Assembly: GCF_000953655.1 (NCBI RefSeq)
Contig: NZ_LN681225.1
Coordinates: 2,011,001-2,075,000 of the forward strand
Length of the DNA stretch: 64,000 bases
Reading direction: 5' to 3'
Source: Legionella hackeliae
Lineage (GTDB): Bacteria > Pseudomonadota > Gammaproteobacteria > Legionellales > Legionellaceae
How positions within the stretch are numbered: the first letter of the stretch is position 1; each line of letters begins with the position of its first letter. The notes under the pieces are model-generated. The model worked only from the letters and a program-made list of their open reading frames with translations. It made no database searches and was not told the DNA's origin. Below, piece by piece: positions 34,407-45,400 of the stretch. The translations under genes and the position numbers were made by a program.

Positions 34407-34735
34407 CTACTCTACAGCCCACAAATCAGTAATCTCTTCACTGTTTTTCAAATTCGGGAAATTTTTAATTCTTTCTAATAATGCTTTTGCGGTTTCATCA
34501 CTCATCACAGGCGACACACAATTTTTAAATTTAGACTCTATCTCTTCCATAGACATTCGGTTTTGAGGAGTTCCTTTTGCATATTTAATGCGTTTTTCAA
34601 ATTGTTTCTTACTGGCTGTTGTGACTTTAACAATACTTCCCATGTTTGCAGATGCTCTCTTGTCGCAAGTGCATCTTCATACAAATGAATTTTATCAGCT
34701 AATGCATGCACCGCTTCATCGTTTATATTTTTTTA
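34407..34735 (-). pseudogene. MmgE/PrpD family remnant (C-terminal end, frameshifted)
   Basis: The last 78 codons (KRIKYAKGTPQNRMSMEEIE and SPVMSDETAKALLERI) match the C-terminus of MmgE/PrpD 2-methylcitrate dehydratase-like proteins. Upstream the homology continues in another frame (ALADKIHLYEDALATREHLQ), so a frameshift lies near 34645. The remaining 350 or so residues are missing. It is a decayed metabolic gene next to the isochorismatase-fold gene. Confidence 0.75.
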
Positions 34736-34787
34736 TTGTAATCCTGCATTCCGATGCCAGGGTTATTTTTTCATTACATCGGATAAA

Positions 34788-34807
34788 TCCGCGCCAAAGA
34801 GCGCGGA
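34788..34807 (-). terminator. Hairpin downstream of the orphan gene at 34826
   Basis: 7-bp stem TCCGCGC / GCGCGGA with a 6-base loop, 18 bp past the stop of the minus-strand gene, followed by a short TTTAT. Confidence 0.5.
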
Positions 34808-34825
34808 ATAGAATAGGAGGAATTA

Positions 34826-35422
34826 TTACATACTAGCTTTAGCTGCCAATTGAGTTTGTGAAGTAACTCCCAAGATTTTCTGTTCCTCAACAATATCCTG
34901 CATTAATGATCTATTTGTTTTAGCTGGATGCCACTTAATGCGATGGTTATGATTAGTAATTACATTGAGATAATTTCTCAAAGATTGTAGACAAGCCTTC
35001 TGCTCATCTTTAGGAATATCACTGAATCTTTCGATAGCCAATAAATTACAGGTTAATTTAGCCATTGCTGATCGTTCTTTAACAGACCCTTCAAACAGAT
35101 AATCATCATTAATTTGACTTAAATACAAGATAAAGGCCCCAGTCAAAGCTCTTCTTAAAAAATTATTTATGTCATCATTAGAAGGATTATTATCTTTGAA
35201 AGCCAAACGAAGAATATTGTAGTTTTCTTGGTTGTTAGAAATATTTCCGCCTAAGTTCGCAACGAAAGTGATATCACTCAGTCGTACCGGATTTTTAGTC
35301 AAACTTCTTAGTGATGACAAAAATCGGTTCTTATCCATAGATAAGCGCTCTTCTTCATAGGCAGCGTTTAAATTTTGGGATGTTTCTATTAATACATCCA
35401 GGGCGGGCATAGTAAATGTCAT
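34826..35422 (-). CDS. Orphan helical protein, unknown
   Basis: About 198 residues if started at 35422, where GGAG lies seven bases upstream; an ATG at 35434 would add four residues. It has no signal peptide or membrane helix. The sequence is helical (PALDVLIETSQNLNAAYEEE; LRRALTGAFILYLSQINDDY) and ends in a Gln/Ala-rich tail (SQTQLAAKASM). I do not recognise a domain. It could be a substrate of the type IV system, but the C-terminus lacks a clear acidic block. Confidence 0.6.
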   Translation of the reverse strand: MTFTMPALDVLIETSQNLNAAYEEERLSMDKNRFLSSLRSLTKNPVRLSDITFVANLGGNISNNQENYNILRLAFKDNNPSNDDINNFLRRALTGAFILYLSQINDDYLFEGSVKERSAMAKLTCNLLAIERFSDIPKDEQKACLQSLRNYLNVITNHNHRIKWHPAKTNRSLMQDIVEEQKILGVTSQTQLAAKASM

Positions 35423-35570
35423 TTTTTTCTCCATGATTACAAATACTAATAAATGTTTCCTAACGAAAATAACTATACTTATTTTTTAATCAATGGAGTA
35501 GCTAAATTTACAGGTTATTAAAACTTTAGTACCTTTTTGATTAATCATCTTTCAAATGGCTTGTAAATAG

Positions 35571-35603
35571 CAGAAAAAATAATAGCGGGAAAAACCCGCT
35601 ATT
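35571..35603 (-). terminator. Rho-independent terminator
   Basis: Perfect 9-bp stem AATAGCGGG / CCCGCTATT with a 5-base loop, followed on the minus strand by ATTTTTTCTG. It lies 15 bp past the stop of the small secreted-protein gene. Confidence 0.88.
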
Positions 35604-35617
35604 ACTGACGTTTGCGA

Positions 35618-35938
35618 TTAAGGACTTACACTAAAGTAAGTTTCATCATAAGGATAACAAGTCCATTGAACTTTTTTACCACCTAATTCAACATCAATTA
35701 CTTGTGTGTTTAAAGAAGCTAGATTGGGTTGTGCTTCAGCAAAACAAACTTTATTTGCGCCTCCCAATGTAACGTAATGATAGCTTGTAGTTGAGGTATA
35801 TGTTTCCGGTGCATAATAAAGCTCACCGCGTTGTTCTAATACCACTGGACTACCACTAATTACGACTTTATCTGCAAAGGAAGCAATGCTAAATACAAAA
35901 AGAAACAATGAGCATAAGCTTAATATTATCGTTTTCAT
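35618..35938 (-). CDS. Small secreted protein, unknown
   Basis: Start chosen among three consecutive ATGs: GGAG lies eight bases before the last one, giving 106 residues. A signal peptide covers residues 1-21 (ILSLCSLFLFVFSIASFA). The mature part of about 85 residues has two cysteines (NKVCFAE, WTCYPY) likely to form a disulfide, and many Tyr/Thr residues (APETYTSTTSYHYVTLGG), suggesting a small beta fold. A strong terminator follows. Function unknown. Confidence 0.68.
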   Translation of the reverse strand: MKTIILSLCSLFLFVFSIASFADKVVISGSPVVLEQRGELYYAPETYTSTTSYHYVTLGGANKVCFAEAQPNLASLNTQVIDVELGGKKVQWTCYPYDETYFSVSP

Positions 35939-36082
35939 CATCATATCTCCATTTGATTCCATTCAAATAGACAACTTAACGTGCCTACCCTGACAAAACT
36001 CCTGTAAAAAAATGAAAAGTTCTATATAAGTTTAGCAGTTTTAAAGAGGTCTGTTTTTTTTTCTTTTCGTTGTATTGATTAT

Positions 36083-36760
36083 CTATTTGATATTAATTGA
36101 TTTTCTTATTTCTGAAATTATCTGGCCATCCCAAATATAATCATAATGGGCAGCCTGTGTAGGAATTGTTAAAGCAGGAGGTCGAAAAATTCCCATACAA
36201 CGAGCATCCGAAGAAGTATTTCTGACGCTCGGGTAAATTATACCCCATTCATTTCGACGCTTTATTTCACGCCCTAGCTCCTGGCTTTTATGATAGGAGC
36301 TTACTTCTGGCTCTAAATATTCTTTATAAGCATCATCACAAAGATTGATCAAATTTTTGGTGATAAACGCTGTGTATTCCCTCATTTGCACAATACAAGG
36401 AGGCTCATTTGATGCAGCTAAGAAACGTTCCCGATGAAATTTAGTCTCTGCAATGGCTGTTTTGATAGAATCGCCGGCATAATAGACTCCATAAGCACTA
36501 CCATCACTAAACCGTGAAAAGCCAAAATGCGTGAATGCTGCCATTAAAGGCGTTGAACCCGCTCCGCCTATCCAATCTTCTTTTGCGACCAGTGAAATTT
36601 GCCCATATTCTGTAGTTAAGCGATCATTGGTTAATCCCTCCAGATAGGCAATTTGCTCAAGTTCTTCTTTAGATTCTGCCCAGTCAAACAATGAAACTGG
36701 TGGATAACGAGATGGAATAAGTCGATGAGTTTTTTCTTTATAATCGATATAATTAAACAT
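36083..36760 (-). CDS. RES-domain toxin (NAD+ phosphorylase type)
   Basis: RES toxins deplete NAD+ in the cell. The conserved Arg (about residue 18 in LIPSRYPP), Tyr-Glu block (GVYYAGDSIKTAIAETKFHR, about 90-109) and late Ser (NTSSDARCMGIFR, about 181-193) are all visible. Length 225 is normal. It begins four bases after the stop of the gene for the matching Xre/MbcA/ParS antitoxin, the usual antitoxin-first order. Intact motifs suggest an active toxin. Confidence 0.88.
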   Translation of the reverse strand: MFNYIDYKEKTHRLIPSRYPPVSLFDWAESKEELEQIAYLEGLTNDRLTTEYGQISLVAKEDWIGGAGSTPLMAAFTHFGFSRFSDGSAYGVYYAGDSIKTAIAETKFHRERFLAASNEPPCIVQMREYTAFITKNLINLCDDAYKEYLEPEVSSYHKSQELGREIKRRNEWGIIYPSVRNTSSDARCMGIFRPPALTIPTQAAHYDYIWDGQIISEIRKSINIK

Positions 36761-36764
36761 CCTT

Positions 36765-37151
36765 TTAATAACCTCTCCAAAAATCTAAAAATCGTCTTAC
36801 TTCAGCCAACCTCATTAAACTCCCTTCCATTAAATAACTTCTGGGGGTAATCCCATTAAAGGGAGGTAAGGTATTTTCTCTATTAATCCATGACATTGCC
36901 TGGCTACTATCAACAAATAAAATCCGTAAGTTTTTATAAATTCCTAATAGCAAAGAAATGCGTTCTTTTTCATCTCGAGTTAGATTACCATCCAGTTTTT
37001 TTATGCCTTTGTAATAAGAAGAAACAGGCATATCTCCCATTAATCGAAGGGCTTCATCCTTGGTAAAATTAAAGCGCTCAATTACATTTTTCAGAGCTTT
37101 CCATGCCACTTCATTAGGAACCATTAAGGATACTTGAGTAGAAGTTTTCAT
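36765..37151 (-). CDS. Xre/MbcA/ParS-type antitoxin
   Basis: The 128-residue partner of the RES toxin. The N-terminal helix-turn-helix-like region (FTKDEALRLMGDMPVSSYYK, about 29-48) binds the operator, and the C-terminal toxin-binding domain shows the DUF2384 pattern (RISLLLGIYKNLRILF; SWINRENTLPPFNGITPRSY). The start is taken at 37151 rather than an in-frame TTG six codons upstream. Such antitoxins repress their own promoter, here in the short AT-rich gap before the EI24-like gene. Confidence 0.87.
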   Translation of the reverse strand: MKTSTQVSLMVPNEVAWKALKNVIERFNFTKDEALRLMGDMPVSSYYKGIKKLDGNLTRDEKERISLLLGIYKNLRILFVDSSQAMSWINRENTLPPFNGITPRSYLMEGSLMRLAEVRRFLDFWRGY

Positions 37152-37220
37152 GAGGATCTCTTTTTTCAAACTATATGTTTACTATATTATAATTTTAGAT
37201 TTTTGTCTAATTTTAGAATA

Positions 37221-37985
37221 TTATTCTTTTAATTTTTGAGAGTGAGACAATAAATTCGACAGATAATTAGACTTATGTTTGTTGTCATAAAATAGAAAAA
37301 CACCACCTACAACAGCGGCGGGCATGATAATAAGATTCAGGAAAGGAATAAAACTCAAACTGCTAATAGTCATACCAAATCCAAAGGATAATGCCTTACT
37401 ATGATTAATTATTGTCCGCATTGCTTTGAAATCAATAAGATTATTGTCCATTGCAAAATCTTGATACTGAATACTTAATACCCAGGCATTAAATAAAAAC
37501 CATAGAAATGGCAACAATGGATGCAATGGGGGGATAAAAAATAATAAACACATTAAAAGTAAGCGAGGGATATAGTAACGAATAAATTGCCCCTGACGTT
37601 TTATTGTTTGTAGCACAACACTCAGAAAAGCTCGCTCTGGAATGACATCTTTCATTAATAATTTTTGGGCACGCTCTGCTAATAAACCATTAAAGGGAGC
37701 AGCGCAAATATTGGCTAGCACAGAAAAAGTAGTTAAGAAAAATAATATAAACAAGATAAAGAAGAGCACGGTAAAAAAACCACTAAGAAAGCTAAGCCAT
37801 TCAGGAAGTTTACTGACGTAATGGTGAACGATAGGTGACAAGTAATGATAACCAATATAAGCAAGGGCAATATAAATTAGAAGATTGAAAATAATGGGTA
37901 ATATTACAAACGCTTTCAAACCTTTTTGTGTCAGATTTTTAAACCCTAAGAAGAAATAATAAACTCCTAAGAAAAAATCTTTCAT
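37221..37985 (-). CDS. EI24/CysZ-like membrane protein
   Basis: A 254-residue inner-membrane protein with about six hydrophobic stretches. Features of the EI24/CysZ family include GVYYFFLGFKNLTQKGLKAF at the N-terminus, NICAAPFNGLLAERAQKLL (about 92-110) and a C-terminal SFGFGMTISSLSFIPFLNLI. CysZ members carry sulfate into the cell for cysteine synthesis, but many relatives are of unknown function and no sulfur genes are near. AAGGA lies six bases before the ATG. Confidence 0.82.
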   Translation of the reverse strand: MKDFFLGVYYFFLGFKNLTQKGLKAFVILPIIFNLLIYIALAYIGYHYLSPIVHHYVSKLPEWLSFLSGFFTVLFFILFILFFLTTFSVLANICAAPFNGLLAERAQKLLMKDVIPERAFLSVVLQTIKRQGQFIRYYIPRLLLMCLLFFIPPLHPLLPFLWFLFNAWVLSIQYQDFAMDNNLIDFKAMRTIINHSKALSFGFGMTISSLSFIPFLNLIIMPAAVVGGVFLFYDNKHKSNYLSNLLSHSQKLKE

Positions 37986-38113
37986 GCATCGTCCTTAAGT
38001 TATTCGTTACGAAGCAATCTCAAGTCTGAATCTATGTATTGCTTCACTTCGTTGCAATGACGCTATTATCTCGCATAACATCATCGAATAGATAGAACTG
38101 GAAATAATACACC

Positions 38114-38155
38114 ATTGTCATAGCATTCATAGAAGATACTATGACAATAGTTTTT
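38114..38155. terminator. Inverted repeat between EI24-like and VOC genes
   Basis: Perfect 10-bp stem ATTGTCATAG / CTATGACAAT with a 15-base loop; AGTTTTT follows on the plus strand. Both flanking genes run on the minus strand, so its best role is as the terminator of the VOC gene, though the T tract is on the wrong side. Confidence 0.5.
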
Positions 38156-38189
38156 ACCACGTCGATATTCATTCTAGATAAGTGGAGAA

Positions 38190-38558
38190 TTAAGAGTGCG
38201 GCTTATAAACACGAATACGATGACCATCTGGATCTTGAGCCACAAATGTGAAACCAAAGTCCATTTGCACGGGCTCCTGCACAATAATTACATCTTGTTG
38301 TAACCAGCTTTTATGCATGGCTTTAAGAGTTTCAATAGAGTCAACCGAAATACCAAGCTCTGTACCTCCCCCTGTAAGTGTTGCTACTGGTTCAACTTGA
38401 GGTTTAGACCATAATCCAAGTTTCAATTCAGGCTTTAAGGAAAACATAGCAAACGTTGGGGATGATTCTACTGGCTCTTGATTTAATAATTTTTTGTAAA
38501 AATTGGAACTTGCGGCAGGATTGTTCACATAAAAAATAACACAATTAGGATTAAACAT
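38190..38558 (-). CDS. VOC (glyoxalase/bleomycin-resistance fold) protein
   Basis: A 122-residue protein with the paired beta-alpha-beta-beta-beta modules of the VOC superfamily: CVIFYVNNPAASSNFYKKLL at the start, GTELGISVDSIETLKAMHK in the middle, and the end motif GFTFVAQDPDGHRIRVYKP, in which D and H often bind metal or substrate. GGAG precedes the ATG. It follows the WYL regulator gene by 104 bp on the same strand and may be regulated by it. The substrate is unknown. Confidence 0.88.
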   Translation of the reverse strand: MFNPNCVIFYVNNPAASSNFYKKLLNQEPVESSPTFAMFSLKPELKLGLWSKPQVEPVATLTGGGTELGISVDSIETLKAMHKSWLQQDVIIVQEPVQMDFGFTFVAQDPDGHRIRVYKPHS

Positions 38559-38662
38559 TTTTGATTCTCCATATAATTACAGTCACTCTGAAACAATTAG
38601 TGGAATAACTGCTTCAGCCCGGAGTAATCTTAAAGCAACATGCTGCCAGATCTTGTCAGCAG

Positions 38663-39355
38663 TTATTGTTCGACCGTAATTCCTTCTTTTTCCTGCCATT
38701 TTTTAAAAAGCTGTTGTTTTTGCTCAGGATAACGCTCACTTGAGCGCGTTAATTTTTGTATTCTGTCTACTCTGAAGTGACGAAACTCTCCACGTAACTC
38801 GCACCATGCAATAATAATACGAACGGACTCAAAAAATCCAAGCGCAAAAGGCCAAATCAAGCGCTCAGTCTCATTATCTTCTGCATCGGTATAAGTAATT
38901 TGAAGCTTGTATTCACAACGAACGGCTTGACGAATCAAGGCAAGATCTTTGTCTCCTGTAGAGATGAGAGTGCTTGGTCCAATCAATAAAGTGGTCATCT
39001 CAACTTGATGACGCAAATCATTGGGTAATACAGCCGTAATTTTACTCAATGCATTCTGAGCAGCTAAGCCTAATTTACTGTCAGCTCGTTTTGAAACCCA
39101 ACGGACACCAAGCACCAAAGCTTCTATTTCTTCTTCAGAAAACATCAGTGGTGGTAACATGAATCCTGGACGTAGCAAATAACCCACACCAGGTTCACCC
39201 TCAATATGTGCACCTTGTGCTTGTAGACTTGCTATGTCTCTATAAAGCGTCCGCAAACTTATACCCAGCTCTTCAGCGAGTTTTGCACCACTTACTGAGT
39301 AGCGATGACGGCGTAAAAGTTGAATTAATTCGAAAAGGCGTTCACTGCGAGACAC
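38663..39355 (-). CDS. YafY-type transcriptional regulator (HTH plus WYL domain)
   Basis: The N-terminal winged helix (ELIQLLRRHRYSVSGAKLAE, then ELGISLRTLYRDIASL, about 9-45) is of the HTH_11/DeoR type. The C-terminal WYL domain (about 135-215) has KLQITYTDAEDNETERLIWP and RIIIAWCELRGEFRHFRVDR, the ligand-sensing fold. Such proteins often control stress or defence genes in response to small ligands or nucleic-acid signals. Length 230. It is upstream of the VOC gene and 74 bp from the end of the giant gene on the same strand. Confidence 0.92.
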   Translation of the reverse strand: MSRSERLFELIQLLRRHRYSVSGAKLAEELGISLRTLYRDIASLQAQGAHIEGEPGVGYLLRPGFMLPPLMFSEEEIEALVLGVRWVSKRADSKLGLAAQNALSKITAVLPNDLRHQVEMTTLLIGPSTLISTGDKDLALIRQAVRCEYKLQITYTDAEDNETERLIWPFALGFFESVRIIIAWCELRGEFRHFRVDRIQKLTRSSERYPEQKQQLFKKWQEKEGITVEQ

Positions 39356-39428
39356 TTATATTTCCTGGAGAATAGGGACCACTGACATATTTTGGCAGGA
39401 TATGATTCTGATTTCCAGCCAAAATAAA

Positions 39429-42400
39429 TTAATTGTTTCTTTGAGCGATGTGTTCCCCTTCCTCATCTTGAGGATCAAGTTTAGGTTTAATGTCACGTAT
39501 TCGGTCTTTAAAAAAGTAATTAATTTCCTTCACATTAAAATAAGATTCATTACCTGCAAAAAAGTTTTTTATTTCCATAATTAAATCTTTAATCCAGGCA
39601 GCTACGCTCGCTAGAGAAAAAGCTGGCTCAACATATTGTGAAAAGAAATATTGAGTAGCTATTTTTCGCTCTGCAATACCTGTTTCTTTGCGAGTGATAA
39701 TACCTTTAATCGTGGTGACTGTATCAATTTGTGTAAGGAACTCTTTACTTTCAGGACTTAAGTCAGGGGTTAGCTCAGCAACGCCTTTCTTAAGTCCCTC
39801 AAGATTGTCTATTTGAAAATAGTCAATCGTGTATCTACTATTCCGCTTTTCAAGTATTGGTTGCATTGCCTTGTAATAATTTTCGAAAATATCTGCGTCC
39901 TCTTTTGCATACTGATAATCAGGAGCATCAAGTCTTGCTCTAAGCGTTAAAAGCTCCTCATAGTAGGCAGGATTTACATAAACCGGCGGTAATAGAGGCG
40001 CCACTTGTTTTCTTATCCCATTATCAAGTTTATCAATAAGCGAAAAAACCACCATCAAATCATCATATGCTTTAAGTTTTCTGTGAAAAGTGTGCATATA
40101 TTCGCGAATTTCTTCAATTGATTTATTTTCAATCTCACTAATAAGATTCTGCTCATGAGCATTCATAAAATCTAACTTCTGTTGAGCAACTGGATTTTTT
40201 TCTCTTAATTCCTTTGTTAAAAGAGCCTTTTGTTTTGGCAATTTCACTTTGACAGCAAACTCATTGCAAAAATGCAATTTTTTATAAACCTCTCGAAGAT
40301 GTTGCAGTGCATTGTCCTCAAGTATGGGTGTAAGTGACTTATATTTTTGCATTGGAGGTCTATTTTCATCAATCTCCATAGCAATCTGTTCCATCAATTT
40401 TTCTTCAATATAATCAGCAGATGTTATACGGCCTAAAATTTTGTCTTTTTGTTCTGTAAAAATTGGAATTATGTGTTGATGGAAGACAGGTGAATAGAAG
40501 CCAAGATATTCATTGAATACACTGACAACATCAAGCTTCAAACATTTCTGGAATTTTATTTCTTTAAGTTGTTTTTGTTCATCAATAAGTCTTTCTTCAA
40601 ATCCTCTTATTCTGGAATGGGTTAATGCGATAGAAATTTCATCAGTTTTACTTGCGATTAAAATTTGTTCGTTTAACGCAGCTTTATGACTAATTAGAGT
40701 ATTAAAAGCATTTAAAAAATCATCCTTTGAACCTATTGATTCTAATTTTTTCAGATAAATATCATAATAAAGTGATTGTTGTTTTGTAATTAAGATTAAT
40801 TGAGGGACAACATCCCGATAACATTCAAGCAACAATTGTCTGGCAAACTTATCTTCAAACAAATTTGCGTTCGTTTCTAATCCCTCTTCAAGAGATTGTA
40901 ATTTTTCGAAAACACCAACCCTACCCTTAGAAAATAATTTTCCAATCTGTATCAGCTTCATCTTAAATGAAATAATTTCTTGTTTAGAATCTAACTGATT
41001 ATTCGGAATCACTATCTCACTGGAGAAAATTTCAGGCACCAATACACTATATTTTTCGACCAATTCGATTAATTTTATTTTTCTTAAATCTACAAAATTT
41101 TGATCGTCATCAAGCTCTGTATGTAATGCAGAAATTTCTTCATAAAGAGTACTTAAGCTTTTCGCCTTCTGAGGATTATCTTTACTTAACTCATGGTACT
41201 TAGTAATGATTCGCCGCTGAATTTTATCAAGATGACTAGCTAAAGAAGCACGGTCAAAGGTAGAGCTCACCAATTCAACAGTAATATTTTCTTTATTAAT
41301 ATAAGGAAGAAGACGATTGTATTTTTCTTTTAATATCCTGACCTGTTTCTCATTGTTTACATCCAAAAATCTAATGCCATAATAAATATGATCAATCTCC
41401 GAAGTGGGTGAATATTCATCTTTGCTTGTTAGAATGTCTTCAAACATGGATAAACTATTTCTTGCCTCATCTATAGATACAAAGCTACTCCAATTAACCT
41501 TAGGTAGACTTAATTTATTCGTAAATACTGTAGATAACATTGCGTTTGAATTTAACAAATCAATTAATCTTTCTTTAAGCTCAGGATTCAATTCACTCTC
41601 AAGATTTCCCTCATTAACTTGCTGCAATAAAATAGAAACAGCAGATGACAAATGATCTAATGGCGCCTCTCTGGAAGGATGAGTTTTTATCAAATTATTA
41701 CGATTTACCTGGATTCTGTTTTGTATTTTTTCCAATACATCTCGGAAATCTTTTTTGCTATTAATTACAGCAATGGATTCAACTGTAATAATTTCACGCT
41801 CTATATAGGGAATTAATGCTTGATATTTGGCTTTTAGTACATCAATGTCCTTGGGATTGCCCCAAAGATCTATGTCCTCAATACCGTAATAAATAGAATT
41901 TATCTCGACGAAAAATAAGTTTTCTCCACCTGCTATTTTCTCTACAAGATCTTTGCGAGTACTTTTAGTTTGTAATTTACTTAGTCTTTTTTGTTCATTT
42001 TCAATTCTTTTTTCTGTCAGCGTGGCATCCGCTAAGCAATCTGCGACAAGTATCTCATCCTTCAAAATTTCTCTGACAATCTTTCCATAAAATTTATCAA
42101 ATTTCTGACGAACTGGCTCGGATAAAGTCCCTGCTCTTAAACAAAGGTTAACTTCAGTTTCATCGGCTTCAATGACCAGTGCAATGTTAAAATTTGAACG
42201 AATTTCTTTTAATCTTTCTACAAATAACTCGTGTCCTTCGACACCGATGTTATTTAAAATGGCATTTAATTTTTTAAAGGAATCTAGAAGTTTGGCTATT
42301 TTAGCTGACTTAAAATCTAACTCCGTAATAGAACTAACAATCCCCTCAATTTCTTCATGCCAATTCATTGGTTCTTGGATTGGTGCGCCATGCTCCTCAA

Positions 42401-45400
42401 AAATTTCAAACGCAGAATTTAATGGGTTGACTGATTTAGTTACTCGCATGTCTGTTAGTTTTTTTTCTAAATCATATAGCTCTGTGACTAGTCGCCTAAT
42501 CAACTTTCCTTTTTCAGGTTTCCTAGCAGATTTTTCACCTTCTTTTGGTAGCTTATCAGCAGCATTACTCTCTTTTTGTTCAGCAATATATTTAGAAACT
42601 TTGGCATTCGAGTCATTACTAAATCGTTGTAATTTATGAGTCGTTGAAAGTAATATAGAGTAGCAGTTTGTAAGTTTTTGATTGCTTATAAAATCAGTGA
42701 TTTTTTTTCTATCATGCAGTACAATTTTTTTAAGTGCCGATTCAAATTCTGAGTGTGTATTTAGTTTAGAGAAAAATTCAGAAGTGTAAGATGAATCTAG
42801 CATCTGCAAATAAGGCTGTATTAGCAAATAATTGATTTTTATCTTTCTTTGCAGTTCCAAATCACCATAATTCTTATCAAACTCAAAATAAAAAATATCC
42901 TGAAGCTCACCAAAAGCACCAGAATAATCAAAATATTTCTCCGTCTCGAATAATTTCCCTATTGCTTGCTGCAACTCCGCTGTATTTTTAACTTTATCAA
43001 TAAAATCATCTGGGAAATCTGCAATTCCAAGTCTTGTCAAATGAGGTAATAATTGTAAATACAATGTTTGAATTTTTTCTTTGCTGGTGGAAATTAATTC
43101 ATCACCCTGAATTTTTTCTGACTCTTTTTCGAGCTCTGAATAAATTAAGCTAATTTCTGACCAGTTGGGATCATTTCCGCCAAAAAGGGTGTCTAGTTTT
43201 TCTCTTTGTTCAGCGACAGCATTTCCAGAGTCATCGAGTATCTCTTTTAAACGGGTGCTCAGAGAGTCATCGTCCAAGTCACATAAATACTCTATTGTCG
43301 TAAATCTATCTTTCCATTCTGCCAAGAAATCTTTTTTTAGCTTTTCATATTGTTCAGGTAACTTTTGAATGGATGTTACTTGCACTAAATTAATTAGATC
43401 TATTTGTAATTTTGCCAGGCCATTATTAAACTCATTCATGCGACTTTTAAGGCTGAAAGGGGAAGGTTTTTTAGACCCTTTTGTTGCATCAAAATAAGTC
43501 TTAAGAAATGGAATTTTTTTGAGAGGTTCAGTAAGATTTAAACCTTGTTCCAAAACTTCAGTAAGGTGTGGATTTCCTTTAAGCGCATTGATAGCAATTA
43601 CTGTTTGGTAAATTGGAGCACCGACCTTCATACCTAGATGTTTCAAAAATAAAACTCGAGAAAATGTAGAATCAAGTTCTTTTTGATCAGCTTTTTTCTC
43701 AAACTCAACCAACCCCTGTTGCAAATAATAAAAAGCATTAAGTAAGTTTTTATATAAAGCCAAATGCCCCGCGGAAAGATGAACATTTTTATAGGGAAGT
43801 TTTATATGAGGCAGTTCCAATTCATGAAGAATTAGAGGTGAAATATTTTTTGATAAATAAGGAATTAATTGCTTATGAAGAAAATCACCAACTTTTGTCG
43901 ATAATTTTTGTTCCTTTATTTGAGCGAACAATGTATTTTTTGTGTCTTTTGATGGAGTTAACACAATTAATGAACTGGGTTGTGCTCTAGCTGCTTTTTC
44001 GCTGCCTAAAAGAACCAACTTTTGACCAAGAGCCTGAGTGCGCTCTTGTTGTAAGAAACTTTCAATAGGTTCTTTGAACGCTAATAGGCTTGAGGCATCA
44101 AGTGCATCTTGTGATACGTTATCCTCGTCAGAGGCTTCGCTTGATAAAGCCAAAACGATTTGATTGTCTAACTGTGAAATATCAGGATTATTTTTACCTA
44201 AAAAGAACACATATTTTTGAAATTTTTTATATTGATGCCGCAATTCTTCTTTTTCTTTCTCATTTAATTGTATCAGAGGCGTATCGCCAAACCCTTGAAG
44301 TTTTATCTTAAAGTAAGCAAAAGCGCTTATAGCCTGATCAATTTCATCCAATTGGTTTTCAATGGCAAGCACTTCTCGATGAAACGACATAGCAGATTGG
44401 TTGCTGTCTTTGCTGACAGTATCGCTAACAGTAGGTGGAGTGAATTCGAGAAGAACTGTTTTATTTCCTTGCTTGGCATAAGCTGAACGTTCTGACGCTA
44501 AAATAGTATCTTCGATTAATGTTAATCGGTACTGCTCTGTTGCCCTTTCTCGATGCATTATTGTCAGAATTTTGTCTTTTTCGGCAAAAACTCTATTAAA
44601 CTCTGTTTTAGCGCGCAAAGCGTTAAATGCACCTTTCGTTTTGGAATAATAGCGGTAAATTCCCCCTGAAACAGAGGAGATATCTCCCTTTTCAAATTGT
44701 TCTTTTTCTTGAACATTTAAATTAAGAAATTTGACAATGTCCTTATCTAAATTTGAATCATGAGCAACGACATACGATTGAAACTGTTGATACAAGTGAG
44801 CAAGCTCTTGTCGCTCTTTTATTGAAAGATTGGCGAACGAATCATTATATGTGGTACCTAGTGTTTGAATTTTTTCAAAAAAGGCGGTGGCAGCTTTTTC
44901 GCTATGAGATAACTCATTTAATTTTAATTGTGACCGATTAGCCCTTCCTATTTGTAGTCTTTTCCTCTGCTCCAGGAAATTTTCATGGACAATGTGCTCT
45001 ATATCCTCTTTTTTTTGTACAGCAGGCCCTAGATTCACTTCCCGATCGTCACTTAATAAAATTGCTCTACCCGCTTTTACGTACCATTTATTCAGTAAGG
45101 ACTCGGCATTGTCTATTTTCTCCGTAAACTTACCCAGCTTTTCTAAAGATTGTGCCATGGTTTCATAATACGATTCCGCTGATTTTAATGTAGGCTCTGT
45201 TAGACTACCCGGCATAAGACCAAGATTTTCTTCCAGTGACTCTAACTCAGCAATGACAACAGGGAGAAGCTCTGTTTTAAATTGGATTAGTTTTTCAACT
45301 GACTTTTCATAGGCGGCTTTGGTCGCCGGTGCTCCGGTATTGATGAAGTCAGTTGCATAATTACCAAGCTTTTTGAGCACTTTTAACAACCGGTAATTTT

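Noticed and set aside
39402-45000. Several plus-strand open frames of 60-155 codons opposite the giant gene
   Set aside because: They are antisense shadows of a continuous 2250-codon gene and show no signals, motifs or ribosome sites of their own.
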